Assembly (NCBI RefSeq): GCF_002939385.1
Contig: NZ_MULI01000050.1
Location: 1 to 51,927 of the forward strand
Length of the DNA stretch: 51,927 nucleotides
Direction: 5' to 3'
Origin: Streptomyces sp. MH60
Lineage (GTDB): Bacteria; Actinomycetota; Actinomycetes; Streptomycetales; Streptomycetaceae
Of the stretch, positions 23,300 through 31,266 are shown one piece after another. Position 1 is the stretch's first letter, and every line of letters begins with the position of its first letter. A program made the position numbers and the translations under genes. The notes below the pieces were generated by a model, which did no database searches, was not told the origin of the DNA, and worked only from the letters and a program-made list of their open reading frames with translations.

Positions 23300-26107
23300 T
23301 CACCGGTGGGACGTGAACTCCACGACCTGCTGGTAGGTCGGCCGGTTCTGCCAGCTGATGCCGCCGTGCTTGATGCCGCCGAGGGTGCGGTGGATCACCG
23401 AGTCGGCGCACCACTGGTCTCCGGCGGAACAGTTGTCGTCGCCGGGATAGACCTGGGCGGCCGTGCGGCCCGCCGCCTCCTTCAGGGTGGTCACCAGGGT
23501 GTCCCGGCAGGCGGCGAGGTCGCCGTCCCCGCAGTAGGTGTGCGCCAGCGGGCCCTTGACGGACTCGCCGAGCACGGCCCTGATGTCCTTGTCGACATAG
23601 CTCCACCAGCCGTACTGGAAGGCGCTGCCGGCGTGGGCGCCGGTCGGGCCGTGGGCGGCGGACGGGGACTCGTCGACGGGCAGGTTGCGGGTGAAGGCGC
23701 TGTACAGGTCGCTGCCCAGGCCGGATTCGAACTCGGCCTTCACCAGCAGCGGCCACCAGGCGTCCAGGGTGCGGATCGCGTCAGTGTGGGCGTACTTCTT
23801 GGAACCGGCCGAGGTCTCCGTGCGCAGACCGCCCGCGGACCGCCACGCCTTGAGCCGGTCCACGGCCGTCTTCGCCGCGGGATCGGTGACCGGCGCGGAC
23901 TCGACCACCTTCAGCAGGTCGGGCAGGACGTCCTCGGCCCGCAGGTCGGCGAGGGCCGCCTCGGCCATGGCCTTGACCAGCGCGGTGCGGGTGACGCCGC
24001 CTTCGGCGACCAGCTTCTTCACCCGGTCGTCGAGGAGGTTGCCGCGGTGGACCGAGCCGTTGCCCCAGGAGGCGGCCGGGTAGTCCTTGGCCTGCTTGTT
24101 GTTCCAGGAGACGTAGTAGTCCTGGTCGACCGACTGCGGATGGGCGGACGCGCCGGTGTACCGGGCGGTGTTGCCGGCCGGGTCCCAGCCCTGCCACTCG
24201 TACGCCTGCCGGGCCCAGACCGGGAACTCGGCGTCGACGCCGTTCGCCCGTACCGGGTTGTCTCCGCTGTTGTAGTACGCGGTGTGCTCGGAGTCGGCGT
24301 AGAACCAGTTGAAGGTGTAGTTGATGTGCTGGACGGCGCCCTGGAAGCGCTGCGGGCTGTTGAGGTAGTCCGGGTCGTTCAGCATCTGGAAGCCGATGAT
24401 GGAGTCGGCCTCGTGCAGGTAGGAGGAGCGCAGGGTGGTGTAGGCGACCTTCTTGCCGCCGACGGTGGCCCGGGACTCGACGGGGCCGTACTTGGTGCGC
24501 CAGACGCGCATCGTGTAGGAGCCGGCCGCGGTGGAGTCGGCGACCGTCGGCTTCCAGGCGTTGTGCCGCTCGACCTTCTCCATCGGCGTGCAGGTGCCGC
24601 GGTAGAGGTAGTGGTAGTCGTCCTGGCACAGCTCGACCGCGTAGGTGTCGATGATGTCCTGGCCCGAGGTGGTGGCGCTCCAGGCGTAGTCCTGGCCGCG
24701 GCCGAGTTCGACGTACATGCTCAGGCCCGCGAACGAGGCGCCGCGGGCGCTGATGCCGGGGCCCTGGATCTCCTGGAGCATGAGCAGTTGCGGGGCGAAG
24801 TAGCCGGTCTGCGGTCCGAAAACGGCGACCGGATGTCCGCTCGCGGTGTGCTCGCCGCTGACGACCAGGGCGTTGGACATGCCGCGCCGGGCCGAGGTCA
24901 CGGCCGTGTCCGCGGCCTTGGCGGAGGCGCCGGTCGCGCCCGCGGCGCCGGCGCTGCCGGTGCGGTCGTACACCAGCGGCTCCGCCGCGACCGACCCGGC
25001 GTCGGGCAGGGCGCGGCCCTGCGGGTCGTCCGGGGTGGGCAGGTACGGGAAGCTGCCGTCCTGCTGGGTGAGGACGGCCTCCGGGTCGTTGCGCTGGCGG
25101 AAGGACTCCCAGACCTTCGTGCCCTCGGCGACGCCGTACTTCTCCTGGGCGGCGAGGAGGGAGAGCGCGTTGTTGACCTCGCCGCCGCCGCCCGCGCCGA
25201 AGAGGGAGCCGATGACGGAGGCCAGCGCGATCAGGTCGGAGCGCTTGAAGTGCTCGATGGTGCCGGCGTTGGTGATGGCGTCCTTGTGGCCGGTCAGGAC
25301 GTACTCGCCGGGGAAGTAGCGGCCCTTGTCGGAGGCGTCGATGTAGGAGTTGACGCCGGCGACGTAGGCGTCCACGTCGGCGAGGGCCAGGTCGCCGCGT
25401 TCCCCGGCCTTGGCGGCGGCGCTCTCGATCTGCGCCTCCAGGTCGTCCTCGGTGTAAGGGGCGCTGCGCCAGAACTGCTGCTCCAGGCCCTGGTTGGCGG
25501 GGGCACCGCCGGCGAAGGGGGTCAACTGGCCGCGTCCGACGTGCCGGAAGAGGTCCATCAGCCACAGCCGGTCCTGGGCCGCGGCGTAGCCGGCGCCGAA
25601 TTCGGTGCCGTAGCGGGTGGTGCCGGTGATGTGCGGCACGCCGGTCTTCTTGTCGCGGACGATGGTGACGTCGTCGCGCCCCGCGGGGCGGACGGTGGAG
25701 GCGGCCTGGCCGTCGGGGACGCCGAAGGAGGCGTCGTTGAAGAAGGTGTTGATCTTGTCGTTGGTGAGGCCGGAGTAGCCGGTGGCGAGGTTCGCGTAGG
25801 GGCCGAGCTGGTCCTCGGCGTGCGCGGGCTGGGTGCCGAACGCCTGGTTGAGGAGGATCTGGGCGAGGGTGGCGTTGCCGTTCTGGCCGGGCGGCAGGAT
25901 GTCGGAACACTGCCCGCCGCAGTGGTCGTTGGCGGCGGCCCGGGCGGCCGTGACCTCGGCGGTCGTGTCCCCGGCGGCCATCGCCGGGGAAAGGGGTGAC
26001 AAAACTCCGGCAATGAGCGCGCATACGGAGGCGGCCTTCAGGAACCCGTGGAAGCCGCGGGGAGTTCTCAGTCTGTCGAGGGCGTTGCGTGGGGTGCGCC
26101 GTGGCAT
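23300..26107 (-). CDS. Secreted penicillin acylase family protein (Ntn hydrolase)
   Basis: A 935-residue precursor. An N-terminal basic stretch and hydrophobic core form a signal peptide (ending AMAAG near 45). The alpha-chain region runs to the autocleavage site in RRGMSNALVVSG, where Ser411 becomes the N-terminal nucleophile of the beta chain. SNA is the invariant start of penicillin/acyl-homoserine-lactone acylase beta chains. The linker (AGAAGATGASAKAAD) before it matches the excised spacer. C-terminal cysteines probably form disulphides. It hydrolyses amide-linked acyl groups: beta-lactam side chains, N-acyl-homoserine lactones or lipopeptide tails (as in aculeacin or echinocandin acylases). 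GGGAGGA precedes the ATG at good spacing. Confidence 0.9.
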   Translation of the reverse strand: MPRRTPRNALDRLRTPRGFHGFLKAASVCALIAGVLSPLSPAMAAGDTTAEVTAARAAANDHCGGQCSDILPPGQNGNATLAQILLNQAFGTQPAHAEDQLGPYANLATGYSGLTNDKINTFFNDASFGVPDGQAASTVRPAGRDDVTIVRDKKTGVPHITGTTRYGTEFGAGYAAAQDRLWLMDLFRHVGRGQLTPFAGGAPANQGLEQQFWRSAPYTEDDLEAQIESAAAKAGERGDLALADVDAYVAGVNSYIDASDKGRYFPGEYVLTGHKDAITNAGTIEHFKRSDLIALASVIGSLFGAGGGGEVNNALSLLAAQEKYGVAEGTKVWESFRQRNDPEAVLTQQDGSFPYLPTPDDPQGRALPDAGSVAAEPLVYDRTGSAGAAGATGASAKAADTAVTSARRGMSNALVVSGEHTASGHPVAVFGPQTGYFAPQLLMLQEIQGPGISARGASFAGLSMYVELGRGQDYAWSATTSGQDIIDTYAVELCQDDYHYLYRGTCTPMEKVERHNAWKPTVADSTAAGSYTMRVWRTKYGPVESRATVGGKKVAYTTLRSSYLHEADSIIGFQMLNDPDYLNSPQRFQGAVQHINYTFNWFYADSEHTAYYNSGDNPVRANGVDAEFPVWARQAYEWQGWDPAGNTARYTGASAHPQSVDQDYYVSWNNKQAKDYPAASWGNGSVHRGNLLDDRVKKLVAEGGVTRTALVKAMAEAALADLRAEDVLPDLLKVVESAPVTDPAAKTAVDRLKAWRSAGGLRTETSAGSKKYAHTDAIRTLDAWWPLLVKAEFESGLGSDLYSAFTRNLPVDESPSAAHGPTGAHAGSAFQYGWWSYVDKDIRAVLGESVKGPLAHTYCGDGDLAACRDTLVTTLKEAAGRTAAQVYPGDDNCSAGDQWCADSVIHRTLGGIKHGGISWQNRPTYQQVVEFTSHR

Positions 26108-26233
26108 GGCAGTTCCTCCCGACGGGGGTGTGGCGGGACGTTACCGCCGGTATCCCCGACTGGGAAGGTGAACATGCGTCACTTTTTGGGAGCGGGTGGA
26201 TCGGCTGATGGGGGGCATCGGAAATCGGATGGA

Positions 26234-26264
26234 GCCGAATCGGTTGTCGATACGTCTATTCGGC
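26234..26264. repeat. Inverted repeat in the divergent intergenic region
   Basis: GCCGAAT (26234-26240) and ATTCGGC (26258-26264) are separated by 17 nt in the AT-richer gap between the divergent penicillin acylase and zinc-ribbon genes. It may be an operator or a weak leader hairpin. The arms are short, so chance is possible. Confidence 0.3.
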
Positions 26265-26329
26265 GACGTCCGTACGACGACGCCGAAGTGACCGAAGTAC
26301 AGGTGCAGGTGTGACGGAGGTGCAAGGCG

Positions 26330-26932
26330 ATGGCCGGTTTCCGAAGTCTGGCGAGACAGGTTCGCGATCCACGGTGCGACCTGGCGCTGCGGCGCTATTC
26401 GCTGCGCAAGTGCCTTGAGCGTTTCGCCCCTTATGGGCACAGGGCGACCTGGGACCATCTCTGCTCCCGGGCCGGGTTCGGTCCCGAGGACCGCTCCCCC
26501 GACCCAGCGCGGCTCGTGGCCGCACTGGAGGAGCTGGAGGAGGCGCGTTCGGTGTGGCTGGCCTACGAGGTCGAGTTCGCCGAGCGGCGCAGGAAGGAGA
26601 AGCACGACGGGCTGCGCAGGCCGGGCAGCGTGGACGACTGGCACCGGCTGACCTGGGGCGGGTTCGGGGTGGCCTGGTGCGACGACCCCCGGGTCCATCC
26701 CGACGGACCGCTGGCGGAGGTGCTGCGCCGGCTGATCTCGGCGCTGGAGCGTGAACCGGGCTCGGTCTGCCCGGTGTGCGACGGAGAGCGCCTCGTCTGG
26801 CGGTACGACCTGGACCACGAGCCCTCGACGGGGCCGGTCTGCACGGACTGCGGCATCCTCGTGCCGCGGCCCGTCCTCACCCCCGACGCGCGCGCGGACG
26901 CCCGGCGGGGACGGTTGCTGATGTCGGCGTAG
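26330..26932 (+). CDS. Hypothetical protein with C-terminal zinc ribbon
   Basis: A 200-residue soluble protein. The N-terminal half is helical and basic (RSLARQVRDPRCDLALRRYSLRKCLERFAPYG). The C-terminal part has CPVCDGERLVW...CTDCGILVPRPV, two CxxC knuckles making a zinc ribbon. No catalytic motif is recognised. GGAGG lies 9 nt before the ATG. It is divergent from the penicillin acylase and followed by a hairpin, so it is probably monocistronic. Zinc ribbons often mediate contacts to nucleic acid or proteins; nothing more specific can be said. Confidence 0.72.
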   Translation: MAGFRSLARQVRDPRCDLALRRYSLRKCLERFAPYGHRATWDHLCSRAGFGPEDRSPDPARLVAALEELEEARSVWLAYEVEFAERRRKEKHDGLRRPGSVDDWHRLTWGGFGVAWCDDPRVHPDGPLAEVLRRLISALEREPGSVCPVCDGERLVWRYDLDHEPSTGPVCTDCGILVPRPVLTPDARADARRGRLLMSA

Positions 26933-26939
26933 CCGGCCG

Positions 26940-26969
26940 CGGGGGTGTGCCGGGGATGCCGCACCCCCG
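26940..26969 (+). terminator. Hairpin after the zinc-ribbon gene
   Basis: CGGGGGTG (26940-26947) pairs with CACCCCCG (26962-26969), 7 nt after the stop codon, with further imperfect pairing inside the loop. Confidence 0.55.
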
Positions 26970-27029
26970 GTGGCCGGTACGGCACCGGGCCCGGCGGGCG
27001 TGGTCAGTGGCGCCCGGCACCATGGGGGG

Positions 27030-27767
27030 ATGGTGCAGCTGTGTGTGAACGGGGCGCGGGGGAGCGCCGACGGTTCGGTGGTGCCGCTGTCGCCGGAGGC
27101 GGTCGCCGACTCGGTGGCCGCGGCGGTCGCCGCCGGGGCCACGGACGTCCACGTCCACCCGAAGACACCGTGCGGGCGGGACACGTTGTCGCCGCGCGTG
27201 ATCGCGGCGACGCTGGAGGCGATCAGGGCGCGCGTCCCGGCGTCGGTGCCGGTCGGCGTGACGACGGGCGCCTGGGCCGAACCCGATCCCGCGGCCCGGG
27301 TGGCGCGCATACGGAGCTGGACGGTGCTGCCCGACCACGCCTCGGTCAACTGGCACGAGCCGGGCGCCGAGGAGACGGCCGCCGCCCTGATGGAGCGCGG
27401 GGTGGGAGTGGAGGCGGGCGTCTGGTCCGGCACGGACGGGGCGGCCCGGTTCCTGCGCTCACCGCTCGGGCCGAAGGTGCTGCGCGTGCTGGCGGAGGTC
27501 ACGGACCCCGGCCCGGCGACCGCGCGGGGCTCGGCGCGCGCCCTGCTGACCGCCCTCGGCCCCGCCCACGGCCGCCCGGTCCTGCTGCACGGCGAGGACG
27601 GCGGCGCCTGGCCGGTGCTGCGCCTGGCCGGCCGGCTGGGCCTGGCGACCCGGATCGGCCTGGAGGACACCCTGTTCCTGCCGGACGGCGGCCGGGCCGA
27701 CTCCAACGCCGCCCTGGTCACCGCGGGACTGAGGGAGTGGGCCGCGGCGCGCCGGGGCGACCGCTGA
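27030..27767 (+). CDS. BKACE-like (DUF849, beta-keto acid cleavage enzyme family) protein
   Basis: A 245-residue TIM-barrel protein. VNGARGS near the start, the metal-binding VHVHPKTPCGRDTL (His-x-His), SVNWHEPGAEE and the late IGLEDTLFLPDG segment match the BKACE family, which uses zinc to transfer a keto-acid fragment to acetyl-CoA (founder: 3-keto-5-aminohexanoate cleavage enzyme). It is shorter than the usual 270-310 residues. No thiolase or CoA transferase gene is adjacent, so the substrate is open. I set the start at the ATG at 27030, where the family alignment begins. Confidence 0.78.
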   Translation: MVQLCVNGARGSADGSVVPLSPEAVADSVAAAVAAGATDVHVHPKTPCGRDTLSPRVIAATLEAIRARVPASVPVGVTTGAWAEPDPAARVARIRSWTVLPDHASVNWHEPGAEETAAALMERGVGVEAGVWSGTDGAARFLRSPLGPKVLRVLAEVTDPGPATARGSARALLTALGPAHGRPVLLHGEDGGAWPVLRLAGRLGLATRIGLEDTLFLPDGGRADSNAALVTAGLREWAAARRGDR

Positions 27768-27792
27768 CGGCCGGGCCCGGGTCACCGGAGCG

Positions 27793-28341
27793 TCAGTCGT
27801 CGCAGCACGGCGCTTCCCGGCCCTGAGCGCGGCTCGGCCGCCCGCCGCCGGGGGCGGCCGTGGAGGCGGTGGAGGTGGCGGGGCCGCGGCGCTCCACGAG
27901 CAGGCGCGAGCCGGCGCGGCGTTCGCCGAAGGCGTCGTCGGGGTTGGACAGGACGCAGGTCTCCAGGGACAGGCAGCCGCAGCCGATGCAGTCGGTGAGG
28001 TGGTCGCGCAGCCGGTTGAGCTGTTTGATCCGCTCGTCCAGTTCGGAGCGCCAGGACCGGGAGAGCCGGGCCCAGTCCTCCTCGGTGGGTGTGCGCCCCT
28101 CCGGCAGCTCGGCGAGCGCCTCGCGGATCGTGGCCAGCGGGATGCCGACCCGTTGCGCGGCACGGACGAAGGCGACCCGGCGCAGCGCGTCACGGCTGAA
28201 GCGGCGCTGGTTGCCCGAGGTCCGGCGACTGCTGATCAGGCCCTTGGACTCGTAGAAGTGCAGGGCGGAGACGGCGGCGCCGCTGCGCGCGGCGAGCTGG
28301 CCGACCGTGAGTTCTTGGATCTTCTCGGGAATCTGAGGCAC
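27793..28341 (-). CDS. soxR: Redox-sensing MerR-family regulator SoxR
   Basis: A 182-residue regulator. The MerR HTH (LTVGQLAARSGAAVSALHFYESKGLISSRRTSGNQRRF) and dimerisation helix (about 80-115) precede the [2Fe-2S] ligand motif CIGCGCLSLETC (C-x2-C-x-C-x5-C), exactly the SoxR spacing. In Streptomyces, SoxR is oxidised by redox-active antibiotics such as actinorhodin and activates export and detoxification genes. The C-terminal tail after the cluster is long and ends in APCCDD, giving an extra Cys pair not needed for the cluster. It converges with the BKACE gene. Confidence 0.92.
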   Translation of the reverse strand: MPQIPEKIQELTVGQLAARSGAAVSALHFYESKGLISSRRTSGNQRRFSRDALRRVAFVRAAQRVGIPLATIREALAELPEGRTPTEEDWARLSRSWRSELDERIKQLNRLRDHLTDCIGCGCLSLETCVLSNPDDAFGERRAGSRLLVERRGPATSTASTAAPGGGRPSRAQGREAPCCDD

Positions 28342-28416
28342 TCCTCGGACCCTACCGATCCGATCACCCGCACGGAGGGGTCAGGTCCGTTGACAGACCC
28401 CGCGCGGGCGACCATG

Positions 28417-28432
28417 CTAAGCAGTCGCTTAG
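28417..28432. promoter_or_regulatory. Putative TetR operator upstream of the MaoC hydratase gene
   Basis: CTAAGCAGTCGCTTAG has perfect 6-bp arms (CTAAGC/GCTTAG) around AGTC, 40 nt before the MaoC start. A near copy, CTGAGCGGTCGCTTAG, lies at 29624-29639 before the convergent TetR gene. Confidence 0.7.
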
Positions 28433-28471
28433 AGTCGAGCGCACAGGTCGAGCGAGCAGAGAGGCCGGAAC

Positions 28472-28933
28472 ATGGCAGAGCCGAGGATCTTCGCGTCCGC
28501 CGACGAGGTGAAGGCGGCGGTGGGCGAGCAGTTGGGACACACCGACTGGCTGGAGGTCGACCAGCAGCGGATCGACCTGTTCGCGGAGGCGACCGGGGAC
28601 CACCAGTGGATCCACGTGGACCCGGAGCGGGCCGCCGCCGGGCCGTTCGGCACCACCATCGCGCACGGCTATCTGACCCTGTCGCTGCTTCCCCTCTTCG
28701 GACCGCAGCTGATCAGCGTCGAGGGCGTGAAGATGGGTGTCAACTACGGCACCAACAAGGTCCGTTTCCCCTCCCCCGTCCCGGTCGGCTCGCGGCTGCG
28801 CGCCACGGCGACGATCACGGGGGTCGAGGACGTCGACGGCGGCATCCAGGTGAGCCTCGCCTTCACCGTGGAGCGCGAGGGCGGCGACAAGCCGGTGTGC
28901 GTCGCCGAGTCCGTCTCGCGCTACTACGTCTAG
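28472..28933 (+). CDS. MaoC-like enoyl-CoA hydratase
   Basis: A 153-residue single hot-dog (R)-specific hydratase. The catalytic segment ATGDHQWIHVDPERAAAGPFG holds the Asp/His dyad and GTTIAHGYLTLSLLPLF is the typical following helix. It hydrates trans-2-enoyl-CoA to (R)-3-hydroxyacyl-CoA. GAGAGG precedes the ATG. Its TAG stop directly abuts the TAG of the convergent TetR gene with no bases between, and matching operator-like palindromes lie at the outer ends of both genes. Confidence 0.9.
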   Translation: MAEPRIFASADEVKAAVGEQLGHTDWLEVDQQRIDLFAEATGDHQWIHVDPERAAAGPFGTTIAHGYLTLSLLPLFGPQLISVEGVKMGVNYGTNKVRFPSPVPVGSRLRATATITGVEDVDGGIQVSLAFTVEREGGDKPVCVAESVSRYYV

Positions 28934-29575
28934 CTAGGCCGCGCCCGAGCGGTCCCGGGCCCCCACCATCCTGAGCACGAGGTCGGCGTAGAGCGCGCCG
29001 ACCTCGTCGGGCGTGCGGGGGCCGTTCACGTTGAACCAGCGGGCCACGTCGATGCAGAGCGACAGCACCGCGAGGGTCGTGCCCTTGACGTCCGGCACGT
29101 CGAACTCGCCCGTCGCCACGCCGTCCTCGATGATGCCGCGCACCGCGGCGTCGCACTGCCGGCGGAGCGTGAGGATCTCCTCCCGGGCCTCGGGACCGAG
29201 CGCGTCCAGTTCGTACTGCACGACCCGCGCGGTCGTGCGCCGCCCGGCGTGCCAGCGGACGAAGGAACTCACGGCGTCGGCGAGCCGTTCGGTCGCACCG
29301 CCCTCCCCCTGGGCCGCGGAGCGCAGGATGGCCACCGCGCGGGTGTGGCCGATGCGGCTGATGCGGTGGAGCAGCTCTTCCTTGGTCTTGTAGTGGATGT
29401 AGAGCGCGGCCGGGCTCATGCCGGCCCGCCCGGCGATGTCGCGGGTCGTGGTCGCGTGGTACCCGCGTTCGGCGAACGCCTCCACGGCCGCGACCAGAAG
29501 CCGCCGGGCCGCGTCAGGCGTGACCTCTTCCCACGGCTCGATGTCGCCGCCCGTCGTCTCGGCCGCCGTACTCAT
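28934..29575 (-). CDS. TetR-family regulator facing the MaoC gene
   Basis: A 213-residue regulator with the HTH AFAERGYHATTTRDIAGRAGMSPAALYIHYKTKEELLHRI (about 30-70) and a C-terminal TetR ligand domain. It probably represses itself and the MaoC hydratase, since matching palindromes precede both (28417 and 29624). The ligand is probably an acyl-CoA; this is inference from the target gene. Confidence 0.88.
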   Translation of the reverse strand: MSTAAETTGGDIEPWEEVTPDAARRLLVAAVEAFAERGYHATTTRDIAGRAGMSPAALYIHYKTKEELLHRISRIGHTRAVAILRSAAQGEGGATERLADAVSSFVRWHAGRRTTARVVQYELDALGPEAREEILTLRRQCDAAVRGIIEDGVATGEFDVPDVKGTTLAVLSLCIDVARWFNVNGPRTPDEVGALYADLVLRMVGARDRSGAA

Positions 29576-29623
29576 CGCTTGTTCGCCCCTCTCGGTGACA
29601 GGAGCACCACCATACCGCCGAAG

Positions 29624-29639
29624 CTGAGCGGTCGCTTAG
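29624..29639. promoter_or_regulatory. Putative TetR operator upstream of the regulator gene
   Basis: CTGAGCGGTCGCTTAG, the second copy of the 28417 motif (14 of 16 bases identical), lies 49 nt upstream of the TetR start. Its right end overlaps the TAA stop (29636-29638) of the YiaA/YiaB-like gene. Confidence 0.7.
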
Positions 29640-29950
29640 GGGCGCTGTCCGGCGGGGGTGCCGCCCGGCTTCTGGAAGGGGTCGTGCTCGACCAGGATCT
29701 TGTCCAGCCGGGCCTGGTCCACCCGGCTCACTATCTGGCCGACCTCCTGCCGGTCCCGGATGATCTTGGCCAGGGTGAAGGCCGAGGTGACGAGGTACAG
29801 GACGGCGATCGCGAGGAAGGCCCGCACCCAGGCGTCGGCCTCGAGCCGGTAGATGCCGATGGCGGTGGCGGCCATGGCCACCGAGAACGAGGCGACCGCC
29901 TGGCCGTAGAAGGCCGCGGTGTTCTGCTGCTTGACCGGTGTGTCACTCAT
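29636..29950 (-). CDS. YiaA/YiaB-like inner membrane protein
   Basis: A 104-residue protein beginning MSDTPVKQQNTAAFYGQAVASFSV. It has two transmembrane helices (about 15-38 and 43-65), separated by the short loop YRLEADAWVRA, then a cytoplasmic tail with EVGQIVSRVDQARLDKILVEHDPF. This matches the YiaA/YiaB two-helix domain. Function is unknown. I chose the ATG at 29950; an upstream extension is Pro/Arg-rich and non-coding in appearance. It lies downstream of the ACAD gene on the same strand. Confidence 0.8.
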   Translation of the reverse strand: MSDTPVKQQNTAAFYGQAVASFSVAMAATAIGIYRLEADAWVRAFLAIAVLYLVTSAFTLAKIIRDRQEVGQIVSRVDQARLDKILVEHDPFQKPGGTPAGQRP

Positions 29951-30025
29951 GGGGACAAGGGTCGGCGGACGTGGCCGGGGCCACATCCGCCGTCGTACTC
30001 AGTCCGGCTACTCAGAGCCCGGCGC

Positions 30026-31177
30026 TCAGAAGGCCGATACGCCCGTCAGCGCCCGCCCGATGACCAGCTTCTGGATCTGGCTGGTGCCCTCGTAGAGGGT
30101 CATCACGCGGGCGTCGCGCAGCAGCTTGCCGGCCGGGTACTCGTCGATGTAGCCGTAGCCGCCGAAGACCTGGAGGGCGTTGTTGGCGGCGCGCACGGCG
30201 GCCTCCGAGGCGAAGAGCTTGGCCTTGGACGACTCGACGGCGAAGGGCTGCCCGCGGTCGATCAGGTCGGCGACCCGCCAGGTCAGCAGCCGGGCCGCGT
30301 CCACGTCGAGGGCGATGTCGCTGATCAGCTCCTGGACCAGCTGGTGGTGGGCGATGGTCTTGCCGAACTGCTCCCGCTCCCCCGCGTACTTCACGGCCGC
30401 GTCCAGCGCGGCCTGGGCTATGCCGACGCAGCCGGCCGCGACCGACATCCGCCCCTTGGCAAGGGCCGACATGGCCACCGAGAAGCCCTTGCCCTCCGGC
30501 GCGAGCATCGCGGAGGCGGGCACGCGGACGTCCTCCAGGACCAGTTCGGCCGTGGCCTGGCCGCGCAGCCCGAGCTTGCCGTGGATGGTGCGCCGGGTCA
30601 GACCGGGGGTGTCGGTGGGCACCAGGAAGGCGGAGACGCCCTTGTGGCCGGGGGCGTCGGTGGAGCGGGCGAAGAGCAGGACGACATCGGCCCACGTGCC
30701 GTTGGTGATGAACATCTTGGTGCCGTTGACGACGTAGGCGTCGCCGTCGCGGACCGCGCGCGTGGCGAGGTTCCCGGCGTCCGACCCGGTGCCGGGTTCG
30801 GTGAGGCCGAAGCAGCCGACGTACTCGCCGGAGGTGAGCCCCGGCAGCCAGCGCCGCTTCTGCTCCTCGTCCCCCCAGGCGGCGATCGATTTGGCGACCA
30901 GGCCGAGGGAGACGGAGACGATCCCGCGCACGGAGCTGTCGCCGCGTCCCAGCTCCTCCGTGACCAGGCAGTACGCGAGGTGGTCGCCCCCGGACCCGCC
31001 GTACTCCTCGTCGATCGTGAGCCCGAGGAAGCCGACCCCGCCGAGCTTCTTCACGATCGACCGGTCCACCTCCTCGGCGCGGTCCCACTCGACGACGTGG
31101 GGGGCGATCTCGCGCTCCACGAAGTCCCGGGCGAGCTGCCGTACGGCGGTCTGCTCCTCGCTGAGCTCCAGGTTCAT
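30026..31177 (-). CDS. Acyl-CoA dehydrogenase
   Basis: A 383-residue short/medium-chain-type ACAD. FAD-binding GCFGLTEPGTGSDAGN and NGTKMFITNGTWADV, the central beta domain, and the catalytic Glu in MTLYEGTSQIQKLVIGRALTG are all canonical. It oxidises an acyl-CoA to trans-2-enoyl-CoA, passing electrons to ETF. It is divergent from the TetR gene at 31267, with a 19-bp near-palindrome between them. Confidence 0.93.
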   Translation of the reverse strand: MNLELSEEQTAVRQLARDFVEREIAPHVVEWDRAEEVDRSIVKKLGGVGFLGLTIDEEYGGSGGDHLAYCLVTEELGRGDSSVRGIVSVSLGLVAKSIAAWGDEEQKRRWLPGLTSGEYVGCFGLTEPGTGSDAGNLATRAVRDGDAYVVNGTKMFITNGTWADVVLLFARSTDAPGHKGVSAFLVPTDTPGLTRRTIHGKLGLRGQATAELVLEDVRVPASAMLAPEGKGFSVAMSALAKGRMSVAAGCVGIAQAALDAAVKYAGEREQFGKTIAHHQLVQELISDIALDVDAARLLTWRVADLIDRGQPFAVESSKAKLFASEAAVRAANNALQVFGGYGYIDEYPAGKLLRDARVMTLYEGTSQIQKLVIGRALTGVSAF

Positions 31178-31221
31178 GCCGAGTCACCCCACAGAAAAGA
31201 AATCTTGAAAGCCGTACATTT

Positions 31222-31240
31222 AAATTAGCACTGCTAGTTT
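31222..31240. promoter_or_regulatory. Putative TetR operator between ACAD and TetR genes
   Basis: AAATTAGCACTGCTAGTTT is a 19-bp near-perfect palindrome (8 of 9 pairs) in the AT-rich 89-nt divergent region. It overlaps the -35 region expected for a TACTAT -10 (31254-31259) that would start a leaderless TetR mRNA. A sister site lies at 36318. Confidence 0.7.
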
Positions 31241-31266
31241 CAGCTCGCAGCCCTACTATGTGCGCC

